Positions 7,386 through 13,963 of a stretch of DNA of 26,030 bases are shown here, piece by piece. The stretch is from an uncultured Collinsella sp. Its GTDB lineage: Bacteria; Actinomycetota; Coriobacteriia; Coriobacteriales; Coriobacteriaceae. The translations under genes were made by a program, and so were the position numbers. The stretch covers positions 1-26,030 of the forward strand of contig CABPWH010000024.1 of assembly GCA_902461085.1 (NCBI GenBank). The letters are read 5' to 3'. The notes beneath the pieces are model-generated. The model saw only the letters and a list, made by a program, of their open reading frames with translations. It made no database searches and was not told where the DNA came from. The first letter of the stretch is position 1, and each line of letters starts with the position of its first letter.

Positions 7386-8273
7386 ATGGGCTGGATAGAG
7401 GGCCTCAACGACGCGATGGACTACATAGAGGCGAACCTCGAGGGGGATCTCGACCTCGCCCACGCGGCGCGGCTCGCCGCCTGCACCGAGGGACAGTTCC
7501 GGAGGATGTTCTCCTATATCGCCGGCATCGGCCTCATGGAGTACGTGCGCCGGCGCCGCATCTCCCGCGCCGCGCTCGACCTGTCCCGCGGGGAGCGGGT
7601 CGTCGACGTCGCGGTCCGGTACGGCTACTGCTCCCCGACCGCGTTCAACCGAGCGTTCAGGGACGCCCTCGGGATTTCGCCCAGCGAGGCGAAGCGCCCG
7701 GGTGCCCCGCTCTCGGTCTTTCCGAGGCTCTCGTTCTCCCTCACCGTCACGGGCGCCGAGCCCCTGTCGTGGAGGATCGTCCCATGGGGTGGGATGCGCC
7801 TCGTCGGGGTGTCGCTTCCGTGCGGGCCGTCCGAGGCGGGCATCCTCGCCCAGATGGGGGAGGAGGGAAGAGAGAAGCTCGGGAGGTTCTGGGGAGGCGC
7901 CTCGCGCTCCGGGAGCATCGAGGCCCCGCTCGCCCTCGCCGACGGCTCGGGACCCGAGGGGGTTCTCGGGGTCAACGTGTCCGAGGGCGGGGAGTCGAGC
8001 TACCGGATAGCGGTGGCGTCCTCGGGGGAGGCCCCCGGCTGGGCGGACGAGATCCACGTCCCCGCCGGCACGTGGGCCGTGTTCGACTGCACCGGGCCGT
8101 GTGACGTCGCGACCGCCGAGCACTACCGCAGGATCTTCTCCGAGTGGCTCCCGTCCTCGGGCTACGAGCTCGCCGGCGACGTCAGCCTCGAGGTGTACCC
8201 GCATGGCGACTTCGCGTCGAGAGGGTATCGCAGCGAGATCTGGATGCCCGTGGCGAGGAGGCCCAGGGGGTGA
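7386..8273 (+). CDS. AraC family regulator with GyrI-like effector-binding domain
   Basis: This is a DNA-binding regulator that probably senses a small molecule and controls the adjacent exporter gene. Residues about 8-103 form a double helix-turn-helix AraC domain (DLAHAARLAACTEGQFRRMF, then VAVRYGYCSPTAFNRAFRDA and GISPSEAKR). Residues from about 114 to the end (SFSLTVTGAEPL through VPAGTWAVFDCTG, YELAGDVSLEVYPHGD) match the GyrI/Rob-like ligand domain layout. The 295-residue length fits this class. ATG at 7386 is chosen because GGAAGGATGGTG precedes it and the AraC domain starts right after. The longer reading from 7149 adds unrelated residues. Arginine codons AGG and CGG are frequent, unlike the liv genes, which suggests transfer. 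The gene lies 78 bases before the MFS gene, in the same direction. Confidence 0.9.
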   Translation: MGWIEGLNDAMDYIEANLEGDLDLAHAARLAACTEGQFRRMFSYIAGIGLMEYVRRRRISRAALDLSRGERVVDVAVRYGYCSPTAFNRAFRDALGISPSEAKRPGAPLSVFPRLSFSLTVTGAEPLSWRIVPWGGMRLVGVSLPCGPSEAGILAQMGEEGREKLGRFWGGASRSGSIEAPLALADGSGPEGVLGVNVSEGGESSYRIAVASSGEAPGWADEIHVPAGTWAVFDCTGPCDVATAEHYRRIFSEWLPSSGYELAGDVSLEVYPHGDFASRGYRSEIWMPVARRPRG

Positions 8274-8312
8274 CCCGTCCTTCCTTTCGTCTGACGCGGG
8301 GGATGCCCCGCG

Positions 8313-8332
8313 GTGCCCGCGCGGGCGGGCAC
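8313..8332 (+). other. Hairpin between the AraC-type and MFS genes
   Basis: GTGCCCGC and GCGGGCAC form a perfect 8-bp stem with a 4-base loop, about 20 bases before the MFS start codon. It may affect read-through or be an operator. The function is unknown. Confidence 0.35.
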
Positions 8333-8351
8333 TGAGTAGAGAGGAAGAAAC

Positions 8352-9728
8352 ATGCAGGAAAAACCGATGGCCGCCCCCGCGCCGGGGGCGGTCGGTAAGT
8401 CGACCGTGGCGGGCCTCATGCTCGCCTTGTTCGTCGCGGCGCTCGACTCGACCGTGGTGGCCACTGCCATGCCGACGGTCGCCGCGGCGCTCGGAGGGGA
8501 GGCCCACTATGCTTGGCCGATGACCGCCTACCTCGTGTCGAGTACCGTGTCCACCCTCCTGTGCGGAGGGCTGGCGTTCTCGTTCGGCCTCAGGAGGGTA
8601 TACGTGGCGGGGCTCGCGCTCTTCGCCGCATCGTCCGTCCTGTGCGCCGCGGCGCCGACCATGGAGGCGCTGGCGGCGTTCCGCCTGCTCCAGGGCGTCG
8701 GCGGCGGCGTCCTCGAGGCGGGTGTGTTCATTGCCGCGGCGATGATGCTCGCCCCGAGGGACAGGGGACCGTACCTCGGGGCGGCTTCGGCCATGTACGG
8801 GATTGCGAGCGTCGTGGGGCCCGTCATCGGCGGTGCCGTCGCCCAGGGGCTTTCCTGGCACGTCATCTTCGTCGTCAACCTTCCCGTCTCGGTCGTCGCC
8901 CTGTTCCTGTCGGGGCGTTGCCTGCCCGGCAGGGCTCCCGGGGCCGCTGCGGTTGGCTTCGACGTCTCGGGGAGCGTCGTCGCCTCGCTGTGCGTCCTGA
9001 GCGTCGTCCTCGCCTTCAGCCTGGCCGGCAGCGCCTTCCCCATGGCCTCGCCACAGTTCGTCGCCCTCGTCGCGCTGTCCGTCGCCTGCGCCGCGCTCCT
9101 TTCCCGCGTGGAGGGGGGCAAGGCCGTCCCGACCGTGCCCACGGGCCTGTTCCGACGCGGTCAGGTTGTGGCGGGATTCGTTTCCGGCTTCTGCGTCCAG
9201 TTCGCCCTCATGGCGGGCGTCTCCTACCTGCCTAGGCTCCTCCAGGAGGGGCTGGGCATGGCCGCGGCCTCGTCCGGCGCGGTTCTCATCCCCATGACGC
9301 TCGCCCTCATGGTCGGCAGCAACACATCCGGCGCGGCGTTTCGCGCGACCGGGCGGCTCCGCGCCATCGCGGCGTCGTCATCCGCCGTCGTCCTTGCGGC
9401 ATCGGTGACGTTCTCTGCGATGTCCCCGATGCTAGCGGTCGCCTCCAGCGCCGCCGTCGCGACGGCGCTGGGTCTCGGCGTTGGCATCGGCATGCCCGTG
9501 TCCAACCTTGCCGCCCAGACGGGCGCCGATCCGGCAGACGCCGGGCGCGCCACCTCCATGGCCATGTTCTTCAGAGGCTTCGGTGGCACCGTCTCGACTG
9601 CGGCGTGCGGCATGCTTGCCCCCGCCGCAACCGCCGCGGGTACGGCTGGGGTGTTCGGCGCGGTGTGCGTGGCGGCCGTCATCGGCCTGGTCGCGTCGCG
9701 GTTCATCCCGAGGGAGATTCCCTCGTAG
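8352..9728 (+). CDS. MFS multidrug exporter, DHA2 (EmrB/QacA) type
   Basis: This is a proton-driven major facilitator exporter of the cytoplasmic membrane, probably for drugs or other amphiphilic toxins. The 458-residue protein is hydrophobic throughout, with around 12-14 membrane segments. TM1 carries LDSTVVATAMPTV (31-43), the DHA2 motif. The motif-C region is clear (GIASVVGPVIGGAVAQ followed by LSWHVIFVVNLPVSV). AGAGGAAG lies before the ATG. The gene follows the AraC/GyrI regulator in the same orientation, a common pairing in which the regulator senses the exporter's substrate. It shares the regulator's AGG/CGG-rich codon use. The substrate cannot be read from the sequence. A weak GC hairpin (9778-9795) follows without a T-run. 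Confidence 0.9.
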   Translation: MQEKPMAAPAPGAVGKSTVAGLMLALFVAALDSTVVATAMPTVAAALGGEAHYAWPMTAYLVSSTVSTLLCGGLAFSFGLRRVYVAGLALFAASSVLCAAAPTMEALAAFRLLQGVGGGVLEAGVFIAAAMMLAPRDRGPYLGAASAMYGIASVVGPVIGGAVAQGLSWHVIFVVNLPVSVVALFLSGRCLPGRAPGAAAVGFDVSGSVVASLCVLSVVLAFSLAGSAFPMASPQFVALVALSVACAALLSRVEGGKAVPTVPTGLFRRGQVVAGFVSGFCVQFALMAGVSYLPRLLQEGLGMAAASSGAVLIPMTLALMVGSNTSGAAFRATGRLRAIAASSSAVVLAASVTFSAMSPMLAVASSAAVATALGLGVGIGMPVSNLAAQTGADPADAGRATSMAMFFRGFGGTVSTAACGMLAPAATAAGTAGVFGAVCVAAVIGLVASRFIPREIPS

Positions 9729-9873
9729 GCGCGGCTACTTCTCGGCTCTTTGCAATCGGGATGGGGATGCAAGGGACGGCCCCTTGCCCGGGGCCGGGGC
9801 GGGGGCCTCGGCTGCCAAGGGTGTGCCCGGCATTGCCGCCGGGCCCATCCCCGTCATGAGGTCATGCTCGACA

Positions 9874-10286
9874 TCTCCTCGGCCTTTGCCGCGCCAGCCG
9901 TCGGTTCCGCGCGCCGAGATCGAGGAGCTCGCGACACCCTCAGGTTCGTGGAGCGGGCCGAGAACGTCCTGTTCGTGGGGAGCCCGGTATGGGCAAGACG
10001 CACCTCGCCGTCGCGTTGGGCATCGAGGCGGTCAGGGCGGGGCTCGAGGTCAGGTTCGTGGACTGCGCCCGGCCCATCGAGGACCTGGAGGATGCCGCGC
10101 TACGAGCAGCGCTCGACGATCATCACCACCGACGTGGGGATCGGCGGCTAGGGCAGGGTGTTCGGGGACGACGTGGCGGCGAGCGCGATCGCGGACAGGG
10201 TGTGCCACCACTGCCACCTGGCAAAGATAACCGGCAGGTCCTACAGGCTGAAGGACCTGCCGGGGGACGGGCCCGCCAGGGCGTGA
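9874..10286 (+). pseudogene. istB: IS21 family istB remnant (frameshifted, internally deleted)
   Basis: Pieces of an IstB-type transposition ATPase occur in three frames. VPRAEIEELAT starts at 9904. LRFVERAENVLFVGSP lies in the next frame. MGKTHLAVALGIEAVRAGLE, from 9989, is the Walker A region. After VDCARPIEDLEDAAL the middle of the protein, including the expected Walker B, is missing. The reading then resumes at YEQRSTIITTDVGIGG, with TAG (10150) where IstB has Trp. It continues RVFGDDVAASAIADRVCHHC to SYRLKDLPGD and a stop at 10286. At least two frameshifts, a deletion and a nonsense codon make it inactive. No istA is present. Confidence 0.85.
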
Positions 10287-10386
10287 CCGGAATCGGTGAA
10301 AAAACGTTGGCGCAACCGGTGAAACCTCCTTTGCGCGAACGGTGAGCCTGCTTAGCGAAACGGGTGAAAATAGATTGACGCTAACA
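10287..10386 (+). repeat. Right end of the IS21-type element with periodic internal repeats
   Basis: The motif GGTGA recurs at 10295, 10318, 10341 and 10363, a spacing of 22-23 bases. Three of the units share a GCG-AAC-GGTGA context. The segment ends with ATTGACGCTAACA, so the outer strand begins TGTTAGCG, as expected for an IS21-family terminus (TGT...ACA). IS21-type ends are known to carry several transposase-binding repeats. The matching left end was not found. Confidence 0.6.
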
Positions 10387-10467
10387 ACCTCCTGGCCGTC
10401 GATGCGCAGGTGCGACTCCGCGACGGTGAGGGCCCCACTCGAAACCGAGTCTTCGCGGCTTCAGGGC

Positions 10468-10602
10468 GAGCAAAACGCCCAGATGGCGCTTTCGATTGCC
10501 ACACGAGGCTACGTGCTCGAGACCGGCAAGATCACCATGACCGGCACCGGTCGAGAGCTGCTGCACGACGACAACGTCCGTAAGGCATACCTGGGCGGCT
10601 AG
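10468..10602 (+). pseudogene. Remnant of a second livF (last 45 codons)
   Basis: This stretch encodes EQNAQMALSIATRGYVLETG and continues to KAYLGG and a stop. It matches the C-terminus of the intact LivF at 6720-6854. By my alignment the two 135-base segments differ at 14 positions, 13 of them silent and one giving Gln to Arg. The upstream part of the gene is absent. Only 81 bases separate it from the IS21 end. The dominance of silent changes means both copies were under protein-level selection until recently, so this was part of a functional gene. The similarity continues past the stop into a hairpin and the sequence GCCGACGCTGC. Confidence 0.9.
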
Positions 10603-10607
10603 GGAGT

Positions 10608-10631
10608 TCCGCCGTTCTGCCGAACGGCGGA
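10608..10631 (+). terminator. Hairpin after the livF remnant, covarying with the one after livF
   Basis: TCCGCCGTTC pairs with GAACGGCGGA around TGCC. Compared with pairs 2-11 of the hairpin at 6859-6884, three of ten pairs changed on both sides: A-T to C-G, G-C to C-G and T-A to C-G. Pairing is kept throughout. Confidence 0.7.
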
Positions 10632-10676
10632 CCGGCCGACGCTGCGCGGACGCCCTGACCGACATGCCGGAGCTCC

Positions 10677-10787
10677 TCACCCTTGGGCTATGCCGCGGTA
10701 CGAGGCCAGGTGGTCGTGGTCCGGGAACCTCGCGTTGTCGACCGACACCGCGAGCTGCGCCGCCGTCCTCGGCGGCCTCGGCCCCCG
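10677..10787 (-). pseudogene. IS110 family transposase fragment
   Basis: The minus strand encodes GPRPPRTAAQLAVSVDNARF followed by PDHDHLASYRGIAQ. This resembles the C-terminal domain of IS110/IS1111 transposases, usually GPxTAAxLxxxI...F..H..LASYCGIAP. The conserved Cys is Arg here. The catalytic N-terminal part is absent and a stop follows immediately, so only a scrap remains. Confidence 0.6.
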
Positions 10788-10799
10788 AGTGGGCGATCC

Positions 10800-11107
10800 C
10801 CACACGCTAACGCCTGCAAACAAGGGGATCGCCAAGACGCCGCCGAGCACCTCCGTCATAGACGTGGAAGTGCGGCCGCGCTGAAGTTCTGCGCGGTGTC
10901 TGCTCGCTTATGTGCGCATCGCGAAGGAAGACCAGATCGGTGAGCGGGGTTGGCTCGAAGTCGAGAGATTCCCATCAGCCTCCCGTCGGTCGATGACCGG
11001 TTCACCACGCAGGAAGAGCGTGACGGAAGGTCTCGCAAAAAGGCTCCGAGCGCGGCGTGTTCACGCCCGTCGTGGTGCGCCCGGGGGGGCGGCTGCTATG
11101 AGCTCGA
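10800..11107. other. Non-coding debris between the IS110 scrap and the truncated operon end
   Basis: No recognisable gene is present. Short open readings in several frames lack ribosome binding sites and known motifs. This is probably the junction where mobile elements removed the end of the DUF4097-like gene. Confidence 0.3.
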
Positions 11108-11371
11108 TCATTTGCGAGGAGAAGACGAACCAGTCGTTGCAGATCCAATATGGATCTCGCCAATCTCGGCAAGCTGCTCGATGAGTGGAAGTCCTGTCGG
11201 GTCGTCTATTTCAACACCACCCAGAATGATGGTGTCATCGCGCAGGTCGATCTGTGTGTTGAACACAGCGAGGTTAAAGCCGGAGGCTACAAATCCGATA
11301 GCAGCCAGGACGAGCCCCGTGGCAACAAGCCCACCCGCTACGGCAAGGTAAATCTTTTTTACGCTGGACAT
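11108..11371 (-). CDS. Membrane-anchored protein, probably a truncated DUF4097-like third gene of the PadR-HAAS operon
   Basis: This is an 87-residue product with a Lys-containing start (MSSVKKIY), one membrane segment (LAVAGGLVATGLVLAAIGFV) and an extracytoplasmic part (FNTQIDLRDDTIILGGVEID). AAGGAG lies 7-8 bases before the ATG, and the gap to the upstream HAAS gene is 14 bases, so it belongs to that operon. PadR-DUF1700-DUF4097 gene triples are common in Gram-positive bacteria, and the third protein is usually about 250-350 residues. Here the reading ends in GSATTGSSSPRK next to mobile-element debris, so the gene has probably lost its 3' part. A genuine short protein cannot be excluded. 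Confidence 0.6.
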   Translation of the reverse strand: MSSVKKIYLAVAGGLVATGLVLAAIGFVASGFNLAVFNTQIDLRDDTIILGGVEIDDPTGLPLIEQLAEIGEIHIGSATTGSSSPRK

Positions 11372-11385
11372 GTTTGCACTCCTTC

Positions 11386-12018
11386 CTATGCCGTGAGCGG
11401 CGCCGCTTCAGCGCCCCTGCGGCTCTTATTGCCTCGATCTTCCCAGAAGGGCGAAACGGCTTTCTTCGCCCAAAGGGCAGAGAGGCGCGCGATCTGCTTG
11501 GACGCCGTCCAGGCGCCGGCTCCCGCGAGGAGCGCCACACCGATGGAAGCGAATCCCATTCCCATCGAGGTTAAAACGTACGGAACATGCCCGATAATGA
11601 TGCCGTCCACGGCGAACAGGAGCCCCACCACGCCCGCGCCCCCGAATGCCGCGGCCACGATCCACACGCAGAGCGCAAGAACCCAAATGCAGATGTAGAC
11701 CGTAGCGGCAACGGCGACGAACGCGAGCAGCAGTGGAATCCATACCGGAGAGCCCACGATGGCGAGCGCCCATAGAAGCGCCGTGCTCTTGCGTTTGGTC
11801 CTCGCAAGTGCGCGCGGCACGGCGGGCAGTTCGTCGAGCGTTGCCTCGGCGATCTCACCGGGCGTTCCCATGGTGGCCACAGCCTCGGCCTCCGTCATGC
11901 CGTCCTCCATACGGTCGGCGATGGCCTCCGCGTAGAACTCCTGCGTTTCCTTTACCTGATCTGCCGGCAGACAGGCCAGAAGTTCGCCCAGCCGGTTCAA
12001 GAACTCATCGCGCATCAT
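11386..12018 (-). CDS. HAAS/DUF1700 domain membrane protein
   Basis: The 210-residue protein starts with a cytoplasmic helical HAAS domain (residues about 3-65: FLNRLGELLACLPADQVKET, EAVATMGTPGEIAEATLDEL). Three or four membrane segments follow between about 80 and 175, then a basic cytoplasmic tail. HAAS proteins are partners of PadR regulators and are thought to relay envelope or stress signals. The mechanism is poorly known. AAGGGAG lies 6 bases before the ATG at 12018, and an ATG directly follows it at 12015. The start overlaps the end of the padR gene by 14 bases, so translation is coupled. Confidence 0.85.
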   Translation of the reverse strand: MMRDEFLNRLGELLACLPADQVKETQEFYAEAIADRMEDGMTEAEAVATMGTPGEIAEATLDELPAVPRALARTKRKSTALLWALAIVGSPVWIPLLLAFVAVAATVYICIWVLALCVWIVAAAFGGAGVVGLLFAVDGIIIGHVPYVLTSMGMGFASIGVALLAGAGAWTASKQIARLSALWAKKAVSPFWEDRGNKSRRGAEAAPLTA

Positions 12019-12325
12019 GGTGCGCTCCCTTCACATAACGGTAGATCTCCTGCACGGATGGCCATTCGGCGAGGAACTCGGCGATACGCTCATGCCCGGC
12101 GTCCGTGATGCGGTAGTACCTTCGCAGCCGCCCGTTGTGCTCGGCGGAGCGCGCCGTGATGCACCCCGCCTTCTCCAGGCGCTTGAGCAACGGATAGAGC
12201 GTGGACTCCGTGAGCCCCATGCTCACGGGCACGTCCTTCACGATCTGATAGCCGTAGGACTCCTCGCCCGAGACGGCCGCGAGCACGCAGGCCTCGAGGA
12301 AGCCGCGCTTCATCTGTGCCTCCAT
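12005..12325 (-). CDS. PadR family transcriptional regulator
   Basis: This 106-residue winged-helix regulator begins MEAQMKRGFLEACVLAAVSG. It carries the PadR signature YGYQIVKD followed by ESTLYPLLKRLEKAGCI, the wing HNGRLRRYYRITDAG and a C-terminal dimerisation helix. It probably represses its own operon until an inducing signal is sensed, with the HAAS protein as partner. The ATG at 12325 is fixed by AAAGGAGG 7 bases upstream. The longer in-frame reading up to 12730 runs through its own promoter into an istB remnant and is not a real N-terminus. It is the first gene of the operon with the HAAS and DUF4097-like genes. Confidence 0.93.
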   Translation of the reverse strand: MEAQMKRGFLEACVLAAVSGEESYGYQIVKDVPVSMGLTESTLYPLLKRLEKAGCITARSAEHNGRLRRYYRITDAGHERIAEFLAEWPSVQEIYRYVKGAHHDAR

Positions 12326-12350
12326 CCGCACACCTCCTTTCGTAGTATAC

Positions 12351-12391
12351 TGTGTCACACCTACTATATGACACATAGTATATGATGTCAA
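12351..12391 (-). promoter_or_regulatory. padR operon promoter with inverted-repeat operator
   Basis: On the minus strand TTGACA (12386-12391) and TATAGT (12363-12368) are separated by exactly 17 bases, a near-consensus housekeeping promoter. A 7-bp inverted repeat TGTGTCA/TGACACA (12351-12357 and 12369-12375, 11-base spacer) brackets the -10 element. The TGT...ACA shape fits a PadR-type site, so autorepression by blocking RNA polymerase is likely. Confidence 0.8.
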
Positions 12392-12441
12392 CAGTTGTCG
12401 TATAGGGAGTCGGGTCTGTCTGTCCCCGGTATAGCGACGAG

Positions 12442-12730
12442 TGTCGGTTGACACATCGCGCGAAACACTAATCAGTGCTCCTTTGCTGCAACTCTCATTC
12501 GGCCACATTTCTGAGCAGCTACCTCCCCGCATCAAAGCGTGCCTGGCCCTGTACGGCTCGCCCCTGAACTGGATGAGCCTCCCATGGTGGACGATCCGGT
12601 CTATCACGGCGGCCGCCATCTGGTCATCGCCGAACACCGAGCCCCACCGGCAGGCCCCGACGTTCCCGTGCCGCGACATCGCGAGGCTGACCGACACCGA
12701 GGTTCCTCCGAACAGGAGGAACGGTCTCAA
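12442..12730 (-). pseudogene. istB: Second IS21-type istB remnant, with a possible element end
   Basis: The minus strand from about 12690 to 12530 encodes WGSVFGDDQMAAAVIDRIVH then HGRLIQFRGEPYRARHALMR. This is the C-terminal part of an IstB ATPase, of a different subtype from the remnant at 9874. The Walker motifs and everything before are missing. Downstream the sequence reaches TGTCGGTTGACAC (from 12442), which could be the element terminus since IS21-type ends begin with TGT. No istA is seen. Confidence 0.75.
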
Positions 12731-12794
12731 GCAAAATCAGTATCTTTATCTCGCGCGTCGCAGCAAACAGGATATGAAGGATATCGGCCTACCG

Positions 12795-13075
12795 ATGAAA
12801 AGGAACGAGGGTAGGCCGAAGGAGAGCGGCACCAAGCGCGACATAATCCGCGACTATGCCGTCGAGCACCCGTAGGAGAGCCATAGCGAGATCGCACCAT
12901 CTAAGGCGGATAGGCCGGCAGCAGGAACTTATAGATGCGATGCCGTCCCAGCTTGCGGACGAGCGCCAGCGAGCGGAACGCTTGGCCACCGAGCGGGACA
13001 AGGCGGTATCCGAACTCGCCGCAGCCCGCGAGACTTTGGCGAGGAAATCGATTACCGGTTTTTCACCAACAAGAA
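12795..13075 (+). pseudogene. Decayed gene of unknown function (HTH-like N-terminus, coiled coil)
   Basis: A reading from ATG 12795 gives MKRNEGRPKESGTKRDIIRD then YAVEHP and TAG. After the stop the same frame continues ESHSEIA, as if TAG replaced a Glu codon. A second frame then reads LADERQRAERLATERDKAVS, a charged coiled coil, and the first frame resumes with YRFFTNKKAIAARYSA. The pattern suggests one gene with a nonsense codon and frameshifts. I do not recognise the family. The basic GRPKxSGTKR start resembles small DNA-binding or mobile-element proteins. Confidence 0.4.
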
Positions 13076-13077
13076 GG

Positions 13078-13338
13078 CTATCGCCGCGCGGTACTCAGCC
13101 CGTCGGTCTCATCTCCATTGCTGTCGACGCTTTGCCACCTGTTTCCGTCTTCCCCATGGAACGAGAGCTGGGTTAAGCCGGTCTCCTGGTCTCGGTACAC
13201 TCCGTCTAGGCGGAACCCTTCGGAAATGCCACGTTTCAAGGTGTTCGCATCTTTTATGGATACGGCAGAGACTGCTATTGCGACCATCGCAACCAATAAC
13301 GCCAGCGCAATGGGTATTTTGGCGGAGCCGGTCTTCAT
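13078..13338 (-). CDS. Small membrane-anchored or secreted protein, unknown function
   Basis: The 86-residue product starts MKTGSAKIPIALALLVAMVA, a Lys start followed by a hydrophobic segment like an uncleaved signal anchor. A polar extracytoplasmic part follows (FRLDGVYRDQETGLTQLSFH). The start lies 6 bases after the stop of the next upstream minus-strand gene (13345), so the two are probably co-translated. The ribosome binding site is weak. I do not recognise the family. The pairing of a secreted Gly/Ser-rich protein with a small membrane protein could be a toxin-immunity or envelope pair, but that is speculation. Confidence 0.5.
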   Translation of the reverse strand: MKTGSAKIPIALALLVAMVAIAVSAVSIKDANTLKRGISEGFRLDGVYRDQETGLTQLSFHGEDGNRWQSVDSNGDETDGLSTARR

Positions 13339-13344
13339 GCCAGC

Positions 13345-13704
13345 CTACTTTGCGCTTGCCGAGAGCCATGCTGTAGAACGTGTTGGGGCCGTCTCTGCGT
13401 AGGCCCTGCGTACCCCGTTCCTTGTCTCATAGACGACGTGGGGCTGAATCTTGTGGGTCACGTTGGCCGTCGCCTTGTAGAAGCCCGATCCGGAAATGTT
13501 GACCGCGTATCCCGTCACGCTGAGGGAGCGCCTTGCCTTCGGGATGGAAACGCTCACGCTGCCAACCCCTCCGGGAAGGGATACCGACACACCGGCTGAT
13601 CCGCCGCCGGAAGGTGATACGAAGATGGAGCCACCTCTCGATATCTGCACGCCGCCCGCCGGCTGTCCGGCGACGTCATGACATCCGGTGCTCTTGTTTA
13701 CCAC
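13345..13704 (-). pseudogene. 5'-truncated gene for a Gly/Ser/Val-rich, probably secreted protein
   Basis: The reading contains VSPSGGGSAGVSVSLPGGVG then SVSVSIPKARRSLSVTGYAV and ends TRSTAWLSASAK. The composition is that of an extracellular beta-rich protein, with conserved-looking YETRNGVRRAYAET. The only in-frame start is GTG at 13704, which has no ribosome binding site and no signal peptide. Sensible coding (TYDTVYGSV) continues upstream in frame and stays open into the inverted repeat at 13834-13899 without an ATG. I infer that the original start and signal peptide were lost at that junction. The family is not recognised. Confidence 0.5.
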
Positions 13705-13833
13705 ACTGCCGTATACCGTGTCGTAGGTCGGACGTCCGCTAGCCCGTTCTGGGCGCGCCCCAATCGTAGCTCGAGACGGGCCCGGGCTGACAATTTCGAC
13801 TGCAATGGACGTATGTAAACGACTACCCCAAAG

Positions 13834-13899
13834 CGAGAGTGGATAATCTCCCGTTTTTGGCCTGTTCGCGGGCTCAAGGTGGGAGATTATCCACTCTCG
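13834..13899 (+). repeat. Perfect 19-bp inverted repeat with T-tail
   Basis: CGAGAGTGGATAATCTCCC (13834-13852) and its exact complement (13881-13899) enclose a 28-base spacer. A run of six T follows. It could act as a terminator, but the long perfect arms and the adjacent tandem repeat look more like a dispersed repeat element. Confidence 0.75.
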
Positions 13900-13904
13900 T
13901 TTTT

Positions 13905-13957
13905 TGCCGGCACTTGGGGGCGTTCCTTATGTGCCGACACTTGGGGACACTCCTTGT
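13905..13957 (+). repeat. Tandem pair of 26-base repeats
   Basis: Bases 13905-13930 and 13932-13957 are two copies of a unit with core TGCCG-CACTTGGGG-C-TCCTT, differing at 5 of 26 positions. They directly follow the inverted repeat and precede the cutC promoter. I believe similar units occur in several places in Collinsella genomes, but this is from memory. Confidence 0.65.
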
Positions 13958-13963
13958 CAAGGT

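Noticed and set aside
7299..8861. Minus-strand 520-codon frame across araC and the MFS gene
   Set aside because: It is Arg/Gly/Glu/His-rich antisense sequence without motifs. The sense strand has two clear families.
12326..12730. Longer PadR protein starting at 12730
   Set aside because: The extension reads through the promoter and an istB remnant. The ribosome site at 12333-12340 fixes the start at 12325.
13905..13957. Possible CRISPR array
   Set aside because: There are only two imperfect repeat units with almost no spacer and no cas genes nearby.
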